From: Burkholderiales bacterium UBA2463
Lineage (GTDB): Bacteria; Pseudomonadota; Gammaproteobacteria; Burkholderiales; Burkholderiaceae_A
Reading direction: 5' to 3'
Length of the DNA stretch: 64,000 bases
Assembly: GCA_002342295.1 (NCBI GenBank)
Contig: DDPR01000010.1
Span: forward strand, 154,362 to 218,361
Notes under the pieces: model-generated
Database searches by the model: none
Seen by the model: the letters and a program-made list of their open reading frames with translations, nothing else
What the model was told of the DNA's origin: nothing
In this document: piece by piece, positions 18,207 to 32,706 of the stretch
Numbering within the stretch: the stretch's first letter is position 1
Layout: every line of letters starts with the position of its first letter
Translations under genes and position numbers: made by a program

Positions 18207-19112
18207 CTAGGCCTTGAGAGTCTTCGCAAACCAGGCAAGACAACGCTTCCAGCCGTCCTCCGCCTCAGCCTTGCGATAGCTGGGGCGGTAGTCGGCATGA
18301 AACGCGTGCGGCGCCTCCGCATACGTGATGATCTCTGAGGCCATCGAGGCGGGACCCCCAAATGAGAGCTTGGTTCTCATCTCATCGACATCAGAGTTGG
18401 GAATGCCGCCGTCCTTGCCGCCATAAAGGCCCAGGACAGGCCAGCGTAGCTTCTCTGCGATATCGATGGGATGGAAGGGGTTGGTATCGGTCACGGTCGT
18501 GCGAATGCGGCCATACCAGGCCACGCCACCCTTCAGGCCCGGCATGGCTGCAGAGGCAAGCCAGACAATACGGCCGCCCCAACAGAAGCCGGTGAGGCCT
18601 GCAAGGCCCTTCACTCCGCCATTCGATTCCGACCACTTCAGCGCAGCCTCAATGTCCCCGAGGACCTGGGCGTCTGGAACCTTCGACACAATCTTCTCGA
18701 AGAGCTCCGCCATGGTGGTGAGCTTGGTGGGATCGCCCTGGCGAAAGAAGAACTCTGGGGCGATGGCGAGGTAGCCTTGCTTCGCAAAGCGGCGGCACAC
18801 ATCCTTGATGTGCTCGTGAACTCCAAAAATCTCCTGCGCAACCACAATGGTCGCCAGACCCTTCTTGCCCGCAGGTCTCGCAAAGTAGGCCGGGATGGAC
18901 CCAGACCCGGTGCTCAACTGAGTCATGCCGGCCTCAAGACCCACAAGGTCCGTGGTGATGGTCTGGGCCGCCAAGTCTCCGCTGGGCACAACACTCGCTG
19001 CGAACCCAGCGAGCGCAGTGGCCTGAAGGAATCCACGGCGACTCCCGGGCAACAAGGTGGTCTGGGCGGGAACAAGTGACTCAATCTCTTGCTCAAGTGA
19101 CTCGTGGCTCAT
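18207..19112 (-). CDS. Dienelactone hydrolase-family protein, Tat-exported
   Basis: An alpha/beta-hydrolase of the dienelactone hydrolase family; the natural substrate is unknown. The 301-residue product opens with a Tat signal containing SRRGFLQ (24-30) and a hydrophobic core ending near AAQ. The catalytic triad is visible as Cys177 (GFCWGG), Asp234 (YGGKDGGI) and His269 (EAPHAFHAD). The start at 19112 is chosen because AGGAG sits six bases upstream; an ATG at 19118 is too close to that site. Export suggests a periplasmic role, unlike catabolic dienelactone hydrolases. It lies 31 bases downstream of polA on the same strand and may be co-transcribed. Confidence 0.9.
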   Translation of the reverse strand: MSHESLEQEIESLVPAQTTLLPGSRRGFLQATALAGFAASVVPSGDLAAQTITTDLVGLEAGMTQLSTGSGSIPAYFARPAGKKGLATIVVAQEIFGVHEHIKDVCRRFAKQGYLAIAPEFFFRQGDPTKLTTMAELFEKIVSKVPDAQVLGDIEAALKWSESNGGVKGLAGLTGFCWGGRIVWLASAAMPGLKGGVAWYGRIRTTVTDTNPFHPIDIAEKLRWPVLGLYGGKDGGIPNSDVDEMRTKLSFGGPASMASEIITYAEAPHAFHADYRPSYRKAEAEDGWKRCLAWFAKTLKA

Positions 19113-19118
19113 GAACAT

Positions 19119-19123
19119 CTCCT
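19119..19123 (-). promoter_or_regulatory. Shine-Dalgarno site that decides the dienelactone hydrolase start
   Basis: AGGAG on the minus strand lies six bases before the ATG at 19112 and directly abuts an alternative ATG at 19118. The spacing favours the downstream start. Confidence 0.65.
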
Positions 19124-19143
19124 GAAAATAATTGATGAAAGGG

Positions 19144-21891
19144 TCAGTGTGCAGCATCCCAGTTAGCGCCCGCGCCCACCGAGACCACGAGAGGCACTCG
19201 CAGGCTCGCCACATTCTCCATCACGCGAGGAACAAGCTCTCCAACCTCCGGAAGCTCATTCTGAGGCACTTCCAGAATCAGTTCGTCATGCACCTGCAAC
19301 AGCAATCGGGTTTTCAGGGCTGCCTTTTCAAGCGCGGCCTGCATCTGAACCATTGCAAGCTTAATGAGGTCGGCCGCTGTTCCCTGCATGGGCGCGTTAA
19401 TAGCCGCCCGCTCGGCGCCTGCTCGTCGAGGGCCATTCGGAGACGCGATCTCGGGCAGCCAGAGTCGACGACCAAAGACGGTCTGTACATAACCCAGAGA
19501 CTTCGCCTCCTGCTTGATGCGCTCCATATATTGAGCCACACCTGGATATCGAAGAAAGTAACGCTCGATGTAGCGCTTGGCTGCATCGCGCTCAATATCG
19601 AGGTTTCGTGCGAGCCCGAAGGCACTCATCCCATAGATCAGGCCGAAGTTGATGACCTTGGCGTAGCGCCTCTGCTCATCGTTCACTTCCTCGCGCGGCA
19701 CCCCAAAGATTTCTGAGGCCGTGGCACGGTGCACATCCTGCCCTGTCTCAAAGGCCTCGATGAGGCCCGCATCTTCGGAGAGGTGAGCCATGATGCGCAG
19801 CTCAATCTGTGAGTAGTCGGCTGAGAGCAACACGCTGCCCGCAGGGGCCACGAAGGCCTGGCGAATGCGACGCCCCTCCTGAGTGCGAATCGGAATGTTC
19901 TGAAGATTCGGGTCACTTGAGGCCAGTCGCCCCGTCACCGCGACCGCCTGAGAGAAGGTCGTGTGAACCCGACCAGTCTTCGGATCGATCATCTTGGGCA
20001 GCTTGTCGGTATAGGTGCTCTTTAACTTAGACATGCCGCGCCAGGTGAGCAACACCTTTGGCAGCGGGTAGTCATGGGCCAGCTCCTCGAGCACGTCCTC
20101 GTCAGTGGATGGCGCGCCCTTGGCAGTCTTCTTTACGGGCTTGTACCCCAGACGCTCAAACAGAATCTCGGCCAGCTGTTTGGGCGATCCAAGATTAAAG
20201 GGCCCACCGGCCAGTGCATGGGCCTGCTGCTCGAGCTCCCCAATCGTGACAGCGAGCTCATTGCTCTGCGCCTCGAGCAGACTCGCATCCACCTCGATGC
20301 CGTTCTCCTCCATTTCAAAGAGAACCCGCATCACCGGCATCTCAATCTCCTCATAGACGCGAAGGAGTCGGGCATCTGACTGAATCTGGGGCCACAGGGT
20401 CTCGTGCAGGTGCAGCGTAAAGTCTGCATCCTCCGCCGCGTACTGTGTTGCCACCTCCACCGAGACCTGCTCGAAACCGATTCGACCCGCGCCCTTGCCG
20501 GTCACCTCGTCATAAGACAGGCCACGACGCCCGAGATGTCGCTCAGCCAGAGACCCAAGGTCGTGGCTGCGGTGCGCCTCTAAGACATAAGACTGCAAAA
20601 GAGTGTCGTGGGCCATTCCCCGCAGCGAGATGCCGTAGCGCCTGAGCACGTGGGCGTCGTATTTCAGGTTCTGGCCCACCTTGAGCCGCGTTGCGTCTTC
20701 AAGCCACGGGCCAAGCCCATCAAGAACCTTCGCCAGCGAGAGTTGCTCGGGGGCGCCGGCATAGACGTGCCCGACCGGAAGATAGAAGGCCTCGCCCACA
20801 CGCCAGCTAAATGAGAGCCCCACCAGGTCGGCCGCGCGCGCATCAATCGAGGTGGTCTCGGTATCGAAAGAGACGAGGGTGGCCACAGCCAGAGAGCTCA
20901 GCAAGGCCTCGAAGCCAGTCTCATCCAGAATGACCTCATAGCGTGCCTCGGTGGAAAAGAGATCGGCTGCGGGCAGCGTAGGCTGCCCGAGACCGACGGC
21001 ACCCTCGGGGGGATCGTCCATGAGACCCCGAAGGCTCTTGGCCAAATCGAATTCATCTCTCAGGCGGGCAAGCCCCTCGGGGGCTACGGGGCGGAACTGC
21101 AATGCCTCCTCAAAGCTCGGCACCACCCCACTCAGATCGGCATCGCACTTCACGGTCACTAACTCACGAGCCGTGGGCAGCCACTCAAGTGCCTGACGCA
21201 GGTTTTCGCCAACAACGCCCGATACGCGCTCGGCATGTTGCATCACACCGTCCAGAGACCCGAACTCCTCGAGCCACTTCACCGCTGTTTTTGGCCCGAC
21301 CTTGTGAACACCCGGCACGTTATCCACGGCGTCCCCGACGAGTGCGAGGTAATCGATGATGCGATCAGGAGGCACCCCGAAGCGCTCCTTCACGCCCGCG
21401 ACGTCCGTCACCTTGGCTGGCCCACCATCTCGGCTCATCGTGTCCACGAGTAAGACCCGATCATTCACGAGCTGGGCCAGGTCCTTGTCGCCAGTGGCAA
21501 TCACCGTATCGAGGCCCTGACGCATCGCCTGATGAGCCAGACTCCCAATCACGTCATCCGCCTCCAGCCCATCAACAACCACGAGGGGCCAACCGAGGGC
21601 ACGAACCGCATCAAAAATGATGGGCAGTTGGGCGCGCAGATCATCGGGCATTGCCGATCGGTTCGCCTTGTATTCGGGGTAGAGGGCGTCTCGAAAGGTG
21701 GGGCCCTTGGGGTCGAAGACACAGGCTGCATAGGTCGCCGGCCAATCTGACCGGAGACGCCTGAGCATATTGATCATGCCGGTAATCGCGCCCGTCGGAT
21801 GTCCGGAGCGACTGCGCAGGTCGGGAAGGGCATGAAAGGCTCGATAGACAAAGCTGGATGCGTCGACGAGCAAGAGACGAGGCGGAGTCAT
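19144..21891 (-). CDS. polA: DNA polymerase I
   Basis: Removes RNA primers and fills gaps in replication and repair. From ATG 21891 the product has 915 residues. It has an N-terminal 5'-3' exonuclease (LLLVDASSFVYRAFHALP at the start, ATGDKDLAQLV inside), a 3'-5' exonuclease domain whose acidic motif is retained (SFDTETTS), and the polymerase domain. Polymerase motif A is LLSADYSQIELR, motif B KVINFGLIYGMSAFGLA and motif C LLQVHDELILEV. A longer frame starts at 21990 but adds 33 unrelated residues and enters the glnS side. Divergent from glnS, with 48 bases between starts. Confidence 0.98.
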   Translation of the reverse strand: MTPPRLLLVDASSFVYRAFHALPDLRSRSGHPTGAITGMINMLRRLRSDWPATYAACVFDPKGPTFRDALYPEYKANRSAMPDDLRAQLPIIFDAVRALGWPLVVVDGLEADDVIGSLAHQAMRQGLDTVIATGDKDLAQLVNDRVLLVDTMSRDGGPAKVTDVAGVKERFGVPPDRIIDYLALVGDAVDNVPGVHKVGPKTAVKWLEEFGSLDGVMQHAERVSGVVGENLRQALEWLPTARELVTVKCDADLSGVVPSFEEALQFRPVAPEGLARLRDEFDLAKSLRGLMDDPPEGAVGLGQPTLPAADLFSTEARYEVILDETGFEALLSSLAVATLVSFDTETTSIDARAADLVGLSFSWRVGEAFYLPVGHVYAGAPEQLSLAKVLDGLGPWLEDATRLKVGQNLKYDAHVLRRYGISLRGMAHDTLLQSYVLEAHRSHDLGSLAERHLGRRGLSYDEVTGKGAGRIGFEQVSVEVATQYAAEDADFTLHLHETLWPQIQSDARLLRVYEEIEMPVMRVLFEMEENGIEVDASLLEAQSNELAVTIGELEQQAHALAGGPFNLGSPKQLAEILFERLGYKPVKKTAKGAPSTDEDVLEELAHDYPLPKVLLTWRGMSKLKSTYTDKLPKMIDPKTGRVHTTFSQAVAVTGRLASSDPNLQNIPIRTQEGRRIRQAFVAPAGSVLLSADYSQIELRIMAHLSEDAGLIEAFETGQDVHRATASEIFGVPREEVNDEQRRYAKVINFGLIYGMSAFGLARNLDIERDAAKRYIERYFLRYPGVAQYMERIKQEAKSLGYVQTVFGRRLWLPEIASPNGPRRAGAERAAINAPMQGTAADLIKLAMVQMQAALEKAALKTRLLLQVHDELILEVPQNELPEVGELVPRVMENVASLRVPLVVSVGAGANWDAAH

Positions 21892-21939
21892 CTGGCCATT
21901 ATGCGACCGAGTAAACTGGGGACCCAACTCGCAAGCTCT

Positions 21940-23640
21940 ATGTCCGACTCTCCCTCTCAGGCGCCCGAAGCCAGCCACTTTCTGAGGCACATCATCGAAG
22001 ACGATCTCGCCGCCGGGCGAGTCTCAGCGGTGGTCACCCGCTTTCCACCGGAACCGAATGGCTATCTGCACTTTGGGCACGCCAAGTCCATCTGTCTTAA
22101 CTTTGGACTTGCGCAGCGCTACGGTGGACGCTGTCACCTCCGTCTTGACGACACCAACCCCGCCAAAGAGGAACAGGAGTATGTCGACGCCATCGAGGCG
22201 TCGGTGCGTTGGCTGGGCTTTGATTGGGGGGAGCACCATCACTTTGCGAGCGACTATTTCGATCGCCTCTTTGCCTGCGCAGAGGCGCTGATTCAGGCGG
22301 GCCATGCCTATGTCGACTCCCAATCGGCCGACGAGATACGATCCAATCGCGGAACACTCACCCAAGCCGGACAGAATTCGCCGTTTCGAGACCGCCCTGT
22401 GCAGGAGAGTCTCGCGTTGTTTTATCGCATGCGCGCTGGCGAATTCCCAGATGGGGCCCATGTCCTGAGAGCCAAAATTGACATGGCCTCACCCAACATG
22501 AACCTGCGCGACCCCGTGCTCTACAGGATTCGTCATTCGGAGCACCACCGCACGGGCTCGGCCTGGTGTATCTACCCGCTCTATGACTATGCCCACCCTC
22601 TTTCCGATGCCTTTGAGGGAATCAGCCATTCCATCTGCACACTCGAATTCGAGGACCATCGGCCGCTCTATGACTGGTTGCTTGCTCGGGTGGCAGAGGC
22701 CGGCCTTCTCAGAGCCGAATCATTGCCCCGTCAGTATGAATTTGCCCGGCTCAACCTCACCTATCTCGTGCTTTCCAAACGCAAGCTCGTCGACCTCATC
22801 GAATCGGGAGTGGTGAGCGGCTGGGATGACCCGCGCATGCCAACCCTCGTGGCCGGCCGTCGACGCGGATACACGCCAGAGGGCTTTCGCCGATTCATCG
22901 AGCAGATCGGCGTCTCAAAGTCCGACGGCTGGATTGATTACTCTGTACTTGAGGGGTGCATGCGTGAGCACCTAAACGACATTGCGCCACGACGCGTCGC
23001 AGTGCTCGACCCCCTCAGGCTCGTCATCGAGAATGTCCCCGAAGACGCGGTCGAACTCTGTGAGGCCTCCAATCATCCGCATCATCCGGAATGGGGCGTC
23101 CGAACCATGCCCTTTACCCGGGAGCTCTTCATCGAGCGCGAGGATTTCATGGAGGTTCCGACCAAGGGCTTCTTTCGTCTTACGCCCGGTGGTCGCGTGC
23201 GCCTGAAGTACGCCTACGTCCTGGAGTGCACAGGCTTTTCGAAGAATGCAGCGGGCGAGGTGATCGAGATTCGTGGTCGCATCTTCGAAGACTCGCGCAG
23301 TGGCTCAGCCGGAGCCGACCTTTACAAGGTAAAGGGTGCCATTCACTGGGTCTGCGCCCATCACAGCGTGCGGGCCGAGGTTCGCCTCTATGACCGACTC
23401 TTTCTCAGGTCGAACCCCGGGGCTGGGCACGAGGGAGACTTCAAGGACGACCTGAACCCCCACAGCATGACCGTGGTTCATGCGGCCCTTGAGCCATCCT
23501 TAAAAGATGCACAGCCAGAAGACCGTTTCCAGTTCGAGCGACACGGCTACTTCATCGCAGATGGGGTCGATTCTCGACCCGGTGCGCCCGTCTTCAATCG
23601 CACCGTGACGCTAAAAGACTCCTGGACATCGAAGCCCTAA
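21940..23640 (+). CDS. glnS: Glutaminyl-tRNA synthetase
   Basis: Class I synthetase charging tRNA-Gln. From ATG 21940 it has 566 residues. The HIGH motif reads RFPPEPNGYLHFGHAKS (HFGH 44-47), and the KMSKS counterpart is VLSKRKLV. Between them lie ASPNMNLRDPVLYRI and HSICTLEFEDHRPLYDWLL, typical of GlnRS and distinguishing it from GltX. The C-terminal anticodon-binding barrels include KGFFRLTPGGRVRLKYAYV. A longer frame from 21799 would run into polA and has no family sequence. A weak -10-like TAAACT at 21912 is the only promoter hint. Leads a four-gene run ending with uvrA. Confidence 0.97.
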   Translation: MSDSPSQAPEASHFLRHIIEDDLAAGRVSAVVTRFPPEPNGYLHFGHAKSICLNFGLAQRYGGRCHLRLDDTNPAKEEQEYVDAIEASVRWLGFDWGEHHHFASDYFDRLFACAEALIQAGHAYVDSQSADEIRSNRGTLTQAGQNSPFRDRPVQESLALFYRMRAGEFPDGAHVLRAKIDMASPNMNLRDPVLYRIRHSEHHRTGSAWCIYPLYDYAHPLSDAFEGISHSICTLEFEDHRPLYDWLLARVAEAGLLRAESLPRQYEFARLNLTYLVLSKRKLVDLIESGVVSGWDDPRMPTLVAGRRRGYTPEGFRRFIEQIGVSKSDGWIDYSVLEGCMREHLNDIAPRRVAVLDPLRLVIENVPEDAVELCEASNHPHHPEWGVRTMPFTRELFIEREDFMEVPTKGFFRLTPGGRVRLKYAYVLECTGFSKNAAGEVIEIRGRIFEDSRSGSAGADLYKVKGAIHWVCAHHSVRAEVRLYDRLFLRSNPGAGHEGDFKDDLNPHSMTVVHAALEPSLKDAQPEDRFQFERHGYFIADGVDSRPGAPVFNRTVTLKDSWTSKP

Positions 23641-23642
23641 CC

Positions 23643-24629
23643 ATGCGCGCCATCGACCACCGCCCGGGTGGAGACGTCTCCTGTATTCGGCTCACGGACT
23701 TGGAGGCCCCAACGCCAAGGGCGGGCGAACTCGCCATACGGGTGTCCTATGCGGGGGTGAATCGTCCCGACCTACTTCAGCGCTTGGGGCAATACCCCGC
23801 TCCGCCCGACGCCTCCCCACTGATGGGCCTTGAGGTGAGCGGTGAGGTCATCTCGGCGGGAAACCCTCTCCATCAGCACCTTGTGGGTACCCGAGTCTGC
23901 GCACTCACGCCCGGTGGGGGTTATGCCGAAGTCGTCACTGCCCCCGTAGCCCATTGCCTGCCCATTCCTCGCGGGCTCGATCTGCGCACGGCAGCCTGCC
24001 TGCCCGAGACCATGCTCACGGTCTGGGCCAATCTGATCGAGCGTGGACAGTTGCGAGCAGGCCAGCGCGTGCTCATTCACGGTGGCTCAAGCGGCATTGG
24101 CACCACAGCCATTCAGTTCGCAAGATGGGCCGGTGCCCAGCAAATCTTCACCACCGTGGGCTCACCGGAGAAGGCGCTTGTCTGCTCTGAACTGGGCGCA
24201 CACCGAGCAATTCTCTACAAGACCGAAGATTTTCAACAGATCATTAAAGACGAGACGCAGGGCGAGGGGGTCCACCTGGTCCTAGACATGGTGGGCGGCC
24301 CCTATATGAGCAAACACCTGCGCTGCCTGGCACCCGATGGACGCCTTGTACAGATTGGATTCATGGCCGGATCCGAGGCCACGCTCGACTGGTCTCTCCT
24401 GCTCGTCAAACGCCTCACCCTCACCGGCTCGACGCTTCGAGCTCGATCGCACGACGAGAAAGCGCGCCTGTGCAAGAGTCTTCAAACTAGCATTTGGCCC
24501 GAACTCGAAAAAGGCAGGCTCCTGCCCCTCATTCACGCAGAATTTCCCCTGGAAGACGCCGCGAGGGCTCACGCCCTCATGGAGTCGTCCAGTCACATAG
24601 GCAAGATCGTCCTAAGAGTGAACCCATGA
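23643..24629 (+). CDS. NAD(P)H quinone oxidoreductase, PIG3/zinc-type medium-chain reductase family
   Basis: A zinc-independent member of the medium-chain dehydrogenase superfamily, closest in pattern to the PIG3/QOR group that reduces quinones with NADPH. The 328-residue product begins MRAIDHRPGG. It has YAGVNRPDLLQRLGQYPAP near residue 39, the GroES-like fold, and the nucleotide-binding motif HGGSSGIGTTAIQFA near residue 143. The C-terminus reads HAEFPLEDAARAHALMESS. It starts two bases after glnS, and its stop shares ATGA with the downstream His-rich gene. Substrate and physiological role are inferred only from family. Confidence 0.88.
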   Translation: MRAIDHRPGGDVSCIRLTDLEAPTPRAGELAIRVSYAGVNRPDLLQRLGQYPAPPDASPLMGLEVSGEVISAGNPLHQHLVGTRVCALTPGGGYAEVVTAPVAHCLPIPRGLDLRTAACLPETMLTVWANLIERGQLRAGQRVLIHGGSSGIGTTAIQFARWAGAQQIFTTVGSPEKALVCSELGAHRAILYKTEDFQQIIKDETQGEGVHLVLDMVGGPYMSKHLRCLAPDGRLVQIGFMAGSEATLDWSLLLVKRLTLTGSTLRARSHDEKARLCKSLQTSIWPELEKGRLLPLIHAEFPLEDAARAHALMESSSHIGKIVLRVNP

Positions 24630-24973
24630 CCGCAAGAACGAAACTCCACACCATCACCAGTCAACAGCCAGCCGTCCTCATGCGCCTCGTAAGACTGCTC
24701 ACGGCCGCCGGCATTCCGCTCGAGGTCGGCAGCCAGTTCGTCAAGTTTCCGCGCGCCGAGCAGGCTGCAGATGCCATGGCCGAGCACCTTCGTGAGATGG
24801 GTTTCAAGCCCCTGCCCAGCGTTGATGTCTTTTCTCCGGAGACCGACGAAAACTGCAGAGAGCGGGTGCACGAACTCCTAACCCACGAACATGCGCACAA
24901 GTGCCATGACCACCATGACTGTGGGCACGATCACAGCCACGACCACCACCACGACCACGGTCACTCGCATTAA
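24626..24973 (+). CDS. Small protein of unknown function with a His-rich C-terminal tail
   Basis: I do not recognise this 115-residue protein. Residues 1-75 look like a small folded domain, with a helix-strand-helix pattern around AVLMRLVRLLTAAGIPLEV, FVKF and AMAEHLREMGFKPLPSV. A resemblance to ACT-like or ferredoxin-like folds is possible but unproven. Residues 87-115 are a metal-binding type tail with 15 His and two Cys in 29 residues, mostly as H-D-H and H-x-H. There is no signal peptide or membrane segment, so it should be cytosolic. Its ATG overlaps the quinone reductase stop (ATGA), and it ends six bases before uvrA, a multi-zinc protein. A role in zinc or nickel handling is a guess. 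Confidence 0.75.
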   Translation: MTARTKLHTITSQQPAVLMRLVRLLTAAGIPLEVGSQFVKFPRAEQAADAMAEHLREMGFKPLPSVDVFSPETDENCRERVHELLTHEHAHKCHDHHDCGHDHSHDHHHDHGHSH

Positions 24974-24979
24974 GCCTCC

Positions 24980-30481
<5,502 letters not shown>

Positions 30482-31536
30482 AAGCGTCGGCGAAAAACTC
30501 GTCCTCGGGCAGGCCGCACACCGCCGTAAAGTCTCGCAGCGCGGCCTGAACCACCACCGGAGCACCACAGGCATAAACCGAGTGGGCTGACAGATCGGGC
30601 AGATCCTGCATGACCGCCTGATGCACAAAGCCGGTTCGACCCGTCCACGAATCCTCCGGTCGTGCATCACTCACCACGGGAATATAGGTGAAGGAGGGCA
30701 TTTCTTTGGCCCAGGTCTCGGCCAGCTCATTCATATAAAGATCGACCGGTCGCCGCCCACCCCAATACAGAACAACAGGCCGCTCGATGTGTTTTGCACG
30801 CATGTGCTCAACCACTGCCTTGATGGGCGCGAAGCCCGTTCCACTCGCTAAAAACACGATGGGGCGGGCGCTGTCCTCACGCAGAAAGAAGGTGCCCTGC
30901 GGCCCCTCGAAGCGAAGAATGTCCTTCTCCTTCACCGCATTGATTGAGGGCGTCCCGCTCCCGAAGAGGGCGTCCGTAAAGGCGCCGCCGGGAGTGTGTC
31001 GAATGTGAAGCTCGATCTGATTGGAGGCAAGGGGCGCATTGGCCATAGAGTAACTGCGACGCTTGCCGTCCTTCAGGAGAATATCGATGTACTGGCCCGC
31101 CAGGAACTGGAAGGTTTCAGTGGCCGGCAGCTGCAACATCACCACCGCAACATCGGGCGCCACTCTCGCGATGCTCGAGACGCGACAGGGCATCTTGCGG
31201 ATGGGAATCATGCCCTCCGCAGCCACCACGCGCGCTGAGATCGTGACATCGCTGAGGGGCGTTGCGCGGCACAGCAGGAGGTGGCCATCTGCGCGCTCCG
31301 AATCACTGAGGGCCTTGGTCTGATAGTCACCGTAGTCGACGGACCCCGAGGAGATCTTCGCCTTGCAGGAGCCGCAGGCACCATCTTTACAGCCATAGGG
31401 CAGAACGATGCCCGCGCGAAGAGCCGCCTCTAGGATGGTCTCGTGGGCATCGACAGGGAAGGTTTTTCCGGAGGGCGTCAGCGTGCAGGCATGCGTCATG
31501 TCGCGCATTGTAGCCCCGCAGCCCGCGGCGCCGCCC

Positions 31537-32706
31537 TTAGATCGCTCGACGCTGAATGCGTGCCAGCAATGCGCCAGCGAGTGCGAGCGCAAAAAGGCTC
31601 GGCACTGCCGCCACCAACGCGGGGGGCCAGGAGCCCAGAATGCCCAGGTGCGAGAAGAGGCTGTTAATCAAATGAAAGCCCACTCCCGCCACGATGCCGA
31701 GGAACACCTTGAGCCCCACCGAGCCGCTTCGCGCCTGAAGATAGGCCGCCGGAAGGGCCAGAAGAAGCATCACCCAGACCGCGGGAGGATAGAAAACCTT
31801 CTTCCAGAAGGCGAGTTCGTAGCGCGTGGCGCTCTGGCGCCCCGAGCGCAGGTACCGGCTGTAGGCCCAGAGGTCTCGGGCGGACATCTGCTCAGGCTTC
31901 ACCAGCAGCGCACCGAGCGTGGTGCTTGAGAGGCCGGAGAGAAGCTCAAGGCTCGCAATGGTGTCGACACGCGTGCCGCCATCTGCTCGAACGGTGATGC
32001 GCTTGGCATTCTCCAGAACCCAGCGGGTCACGACGCCCTGAGGCCTTGGAACTTCGGTCACCACGGCCCGGTCTGCACGAATCACACGCAAGAGCCTCCG
32101 GTTTGCGTCGAACTCATACATCACCACACCACGCATCTGTCCGTCTGCCGTTCCACTCACAAGATTCACCATGCGCTCGCGCGTGTCCTGAGAGTCAGCA
32201 CTCATCGTGCTCTCACCGAGCGAATCTCGCAGCCAATAGCCGGACCGAAGAGAATCGACACTCGCGCTGCCGATCGCCCCCGACCTCAGGCGCGCCGCAG
32301 CGCCCTCAGACCAAGGGACAACCCCTTCGGACAGCACGCCCGTGAACACAACCAGGGGCAGCCCAACAAGAAGAATAGTCGAGACCACGTGCATCGGGCG
32401 CAGACCCGACGCTCGCGCCACCGTGAATTCGGATGTGCCCGCCAAGCCCGCGAGCGCCCACAGGGCCCCAATGAGGCTGGCCACTGGCATGAGCTCCGCG
32501 GCCATCGATGGCATCCGAAGGAGCGTGAACTGAATCATCTGACTCAACCCATAGGAGCCGCGCCCCAGGTTCTCCATCTCGGTCACCAAATCAATCAGCG
32601 CAAAGAGACCGACGAATCCGAGAAGAACGAAGATCACCCGGCCATAAATGGCTCGCGCCATATAGCGATCGAAGGTGTGCATCCGTGGCCAGTGCAGGAC
32701 CTTCAT
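31537..32706 (-). CDS. lptG: LPS export permease LptG
   Basis: One of the two transmembrane subunits of the LptB2FG ABC transporter that extracts LPS from the inner membrane. From ATG 32706 it has 389 residues. It has an N-terminal membrane region starting MKVLHWPRMHTFDRYMARAI, then several helices with LPVASLIGALWALAGLAGTSEFTVARASG, a typical LptG/LptF coupling-helix segment. A periplasmic beta-jellyroll region follows, then C-terminal helices. The start is fixed by its ATGA overlap with the lptF stop; a longer frame from 32826 has no family sequence. LptE, the outer-membrane partner of LptD, is encoded at 51613. Confidence 0.96.
   Translation of the reverse strand: MKVLHWPRMHTFDRYMARAIYGRVIFVLLGFVGLFALIDLVTEMENLGRGSYGLSQMIQFTLLRMPSMAAELMPVASLIGALWALAGLAGTSEFTVARASGLRPMHVVSTILLVGLPLVVFTGVLSEGVVPWSEGAAARLRSGAIGSASVDSLRSGYWLRDSLGESTMSADSQDTRERMVNLVSGTADGQMRGVVMYEFDANRRLLRVIRADRAVVTEVPRPQGVVTRWVLENAKRITVRADGGTRVDTIASLELLSGLSSTTLGALLVKPEQMSARDLWAYSRYLRSGRQSATRYELAFWKKVFYPPAVWVMLLLALPAAYLQARSGSVGLKVFLGIVAGVGFHLINSLFSHLGILGSWPPALVAAVPSLFALALAGALLARIQRRAI

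Noticed and set aside
18204..18212. Short inverted repeat (CCTAG-TC-CTAGG type) between phoX and the dienelactone hydrolase as a terminator
   Set aside because: The stem is five bases with a two-base loop and no T-run on either side.
21892..21939. Promoter for glnS with TAAACT as -10
   Set aside because: No acceptable -35 at the right spacing, so only mentioned as a weak hint.
24884..24972. CAC/GAC-rich stretch as a DNA repeat or CRISPR-like element
   Set aside because: It is simply the codons of the His-rich protein tail, with no regular spacer pattern.
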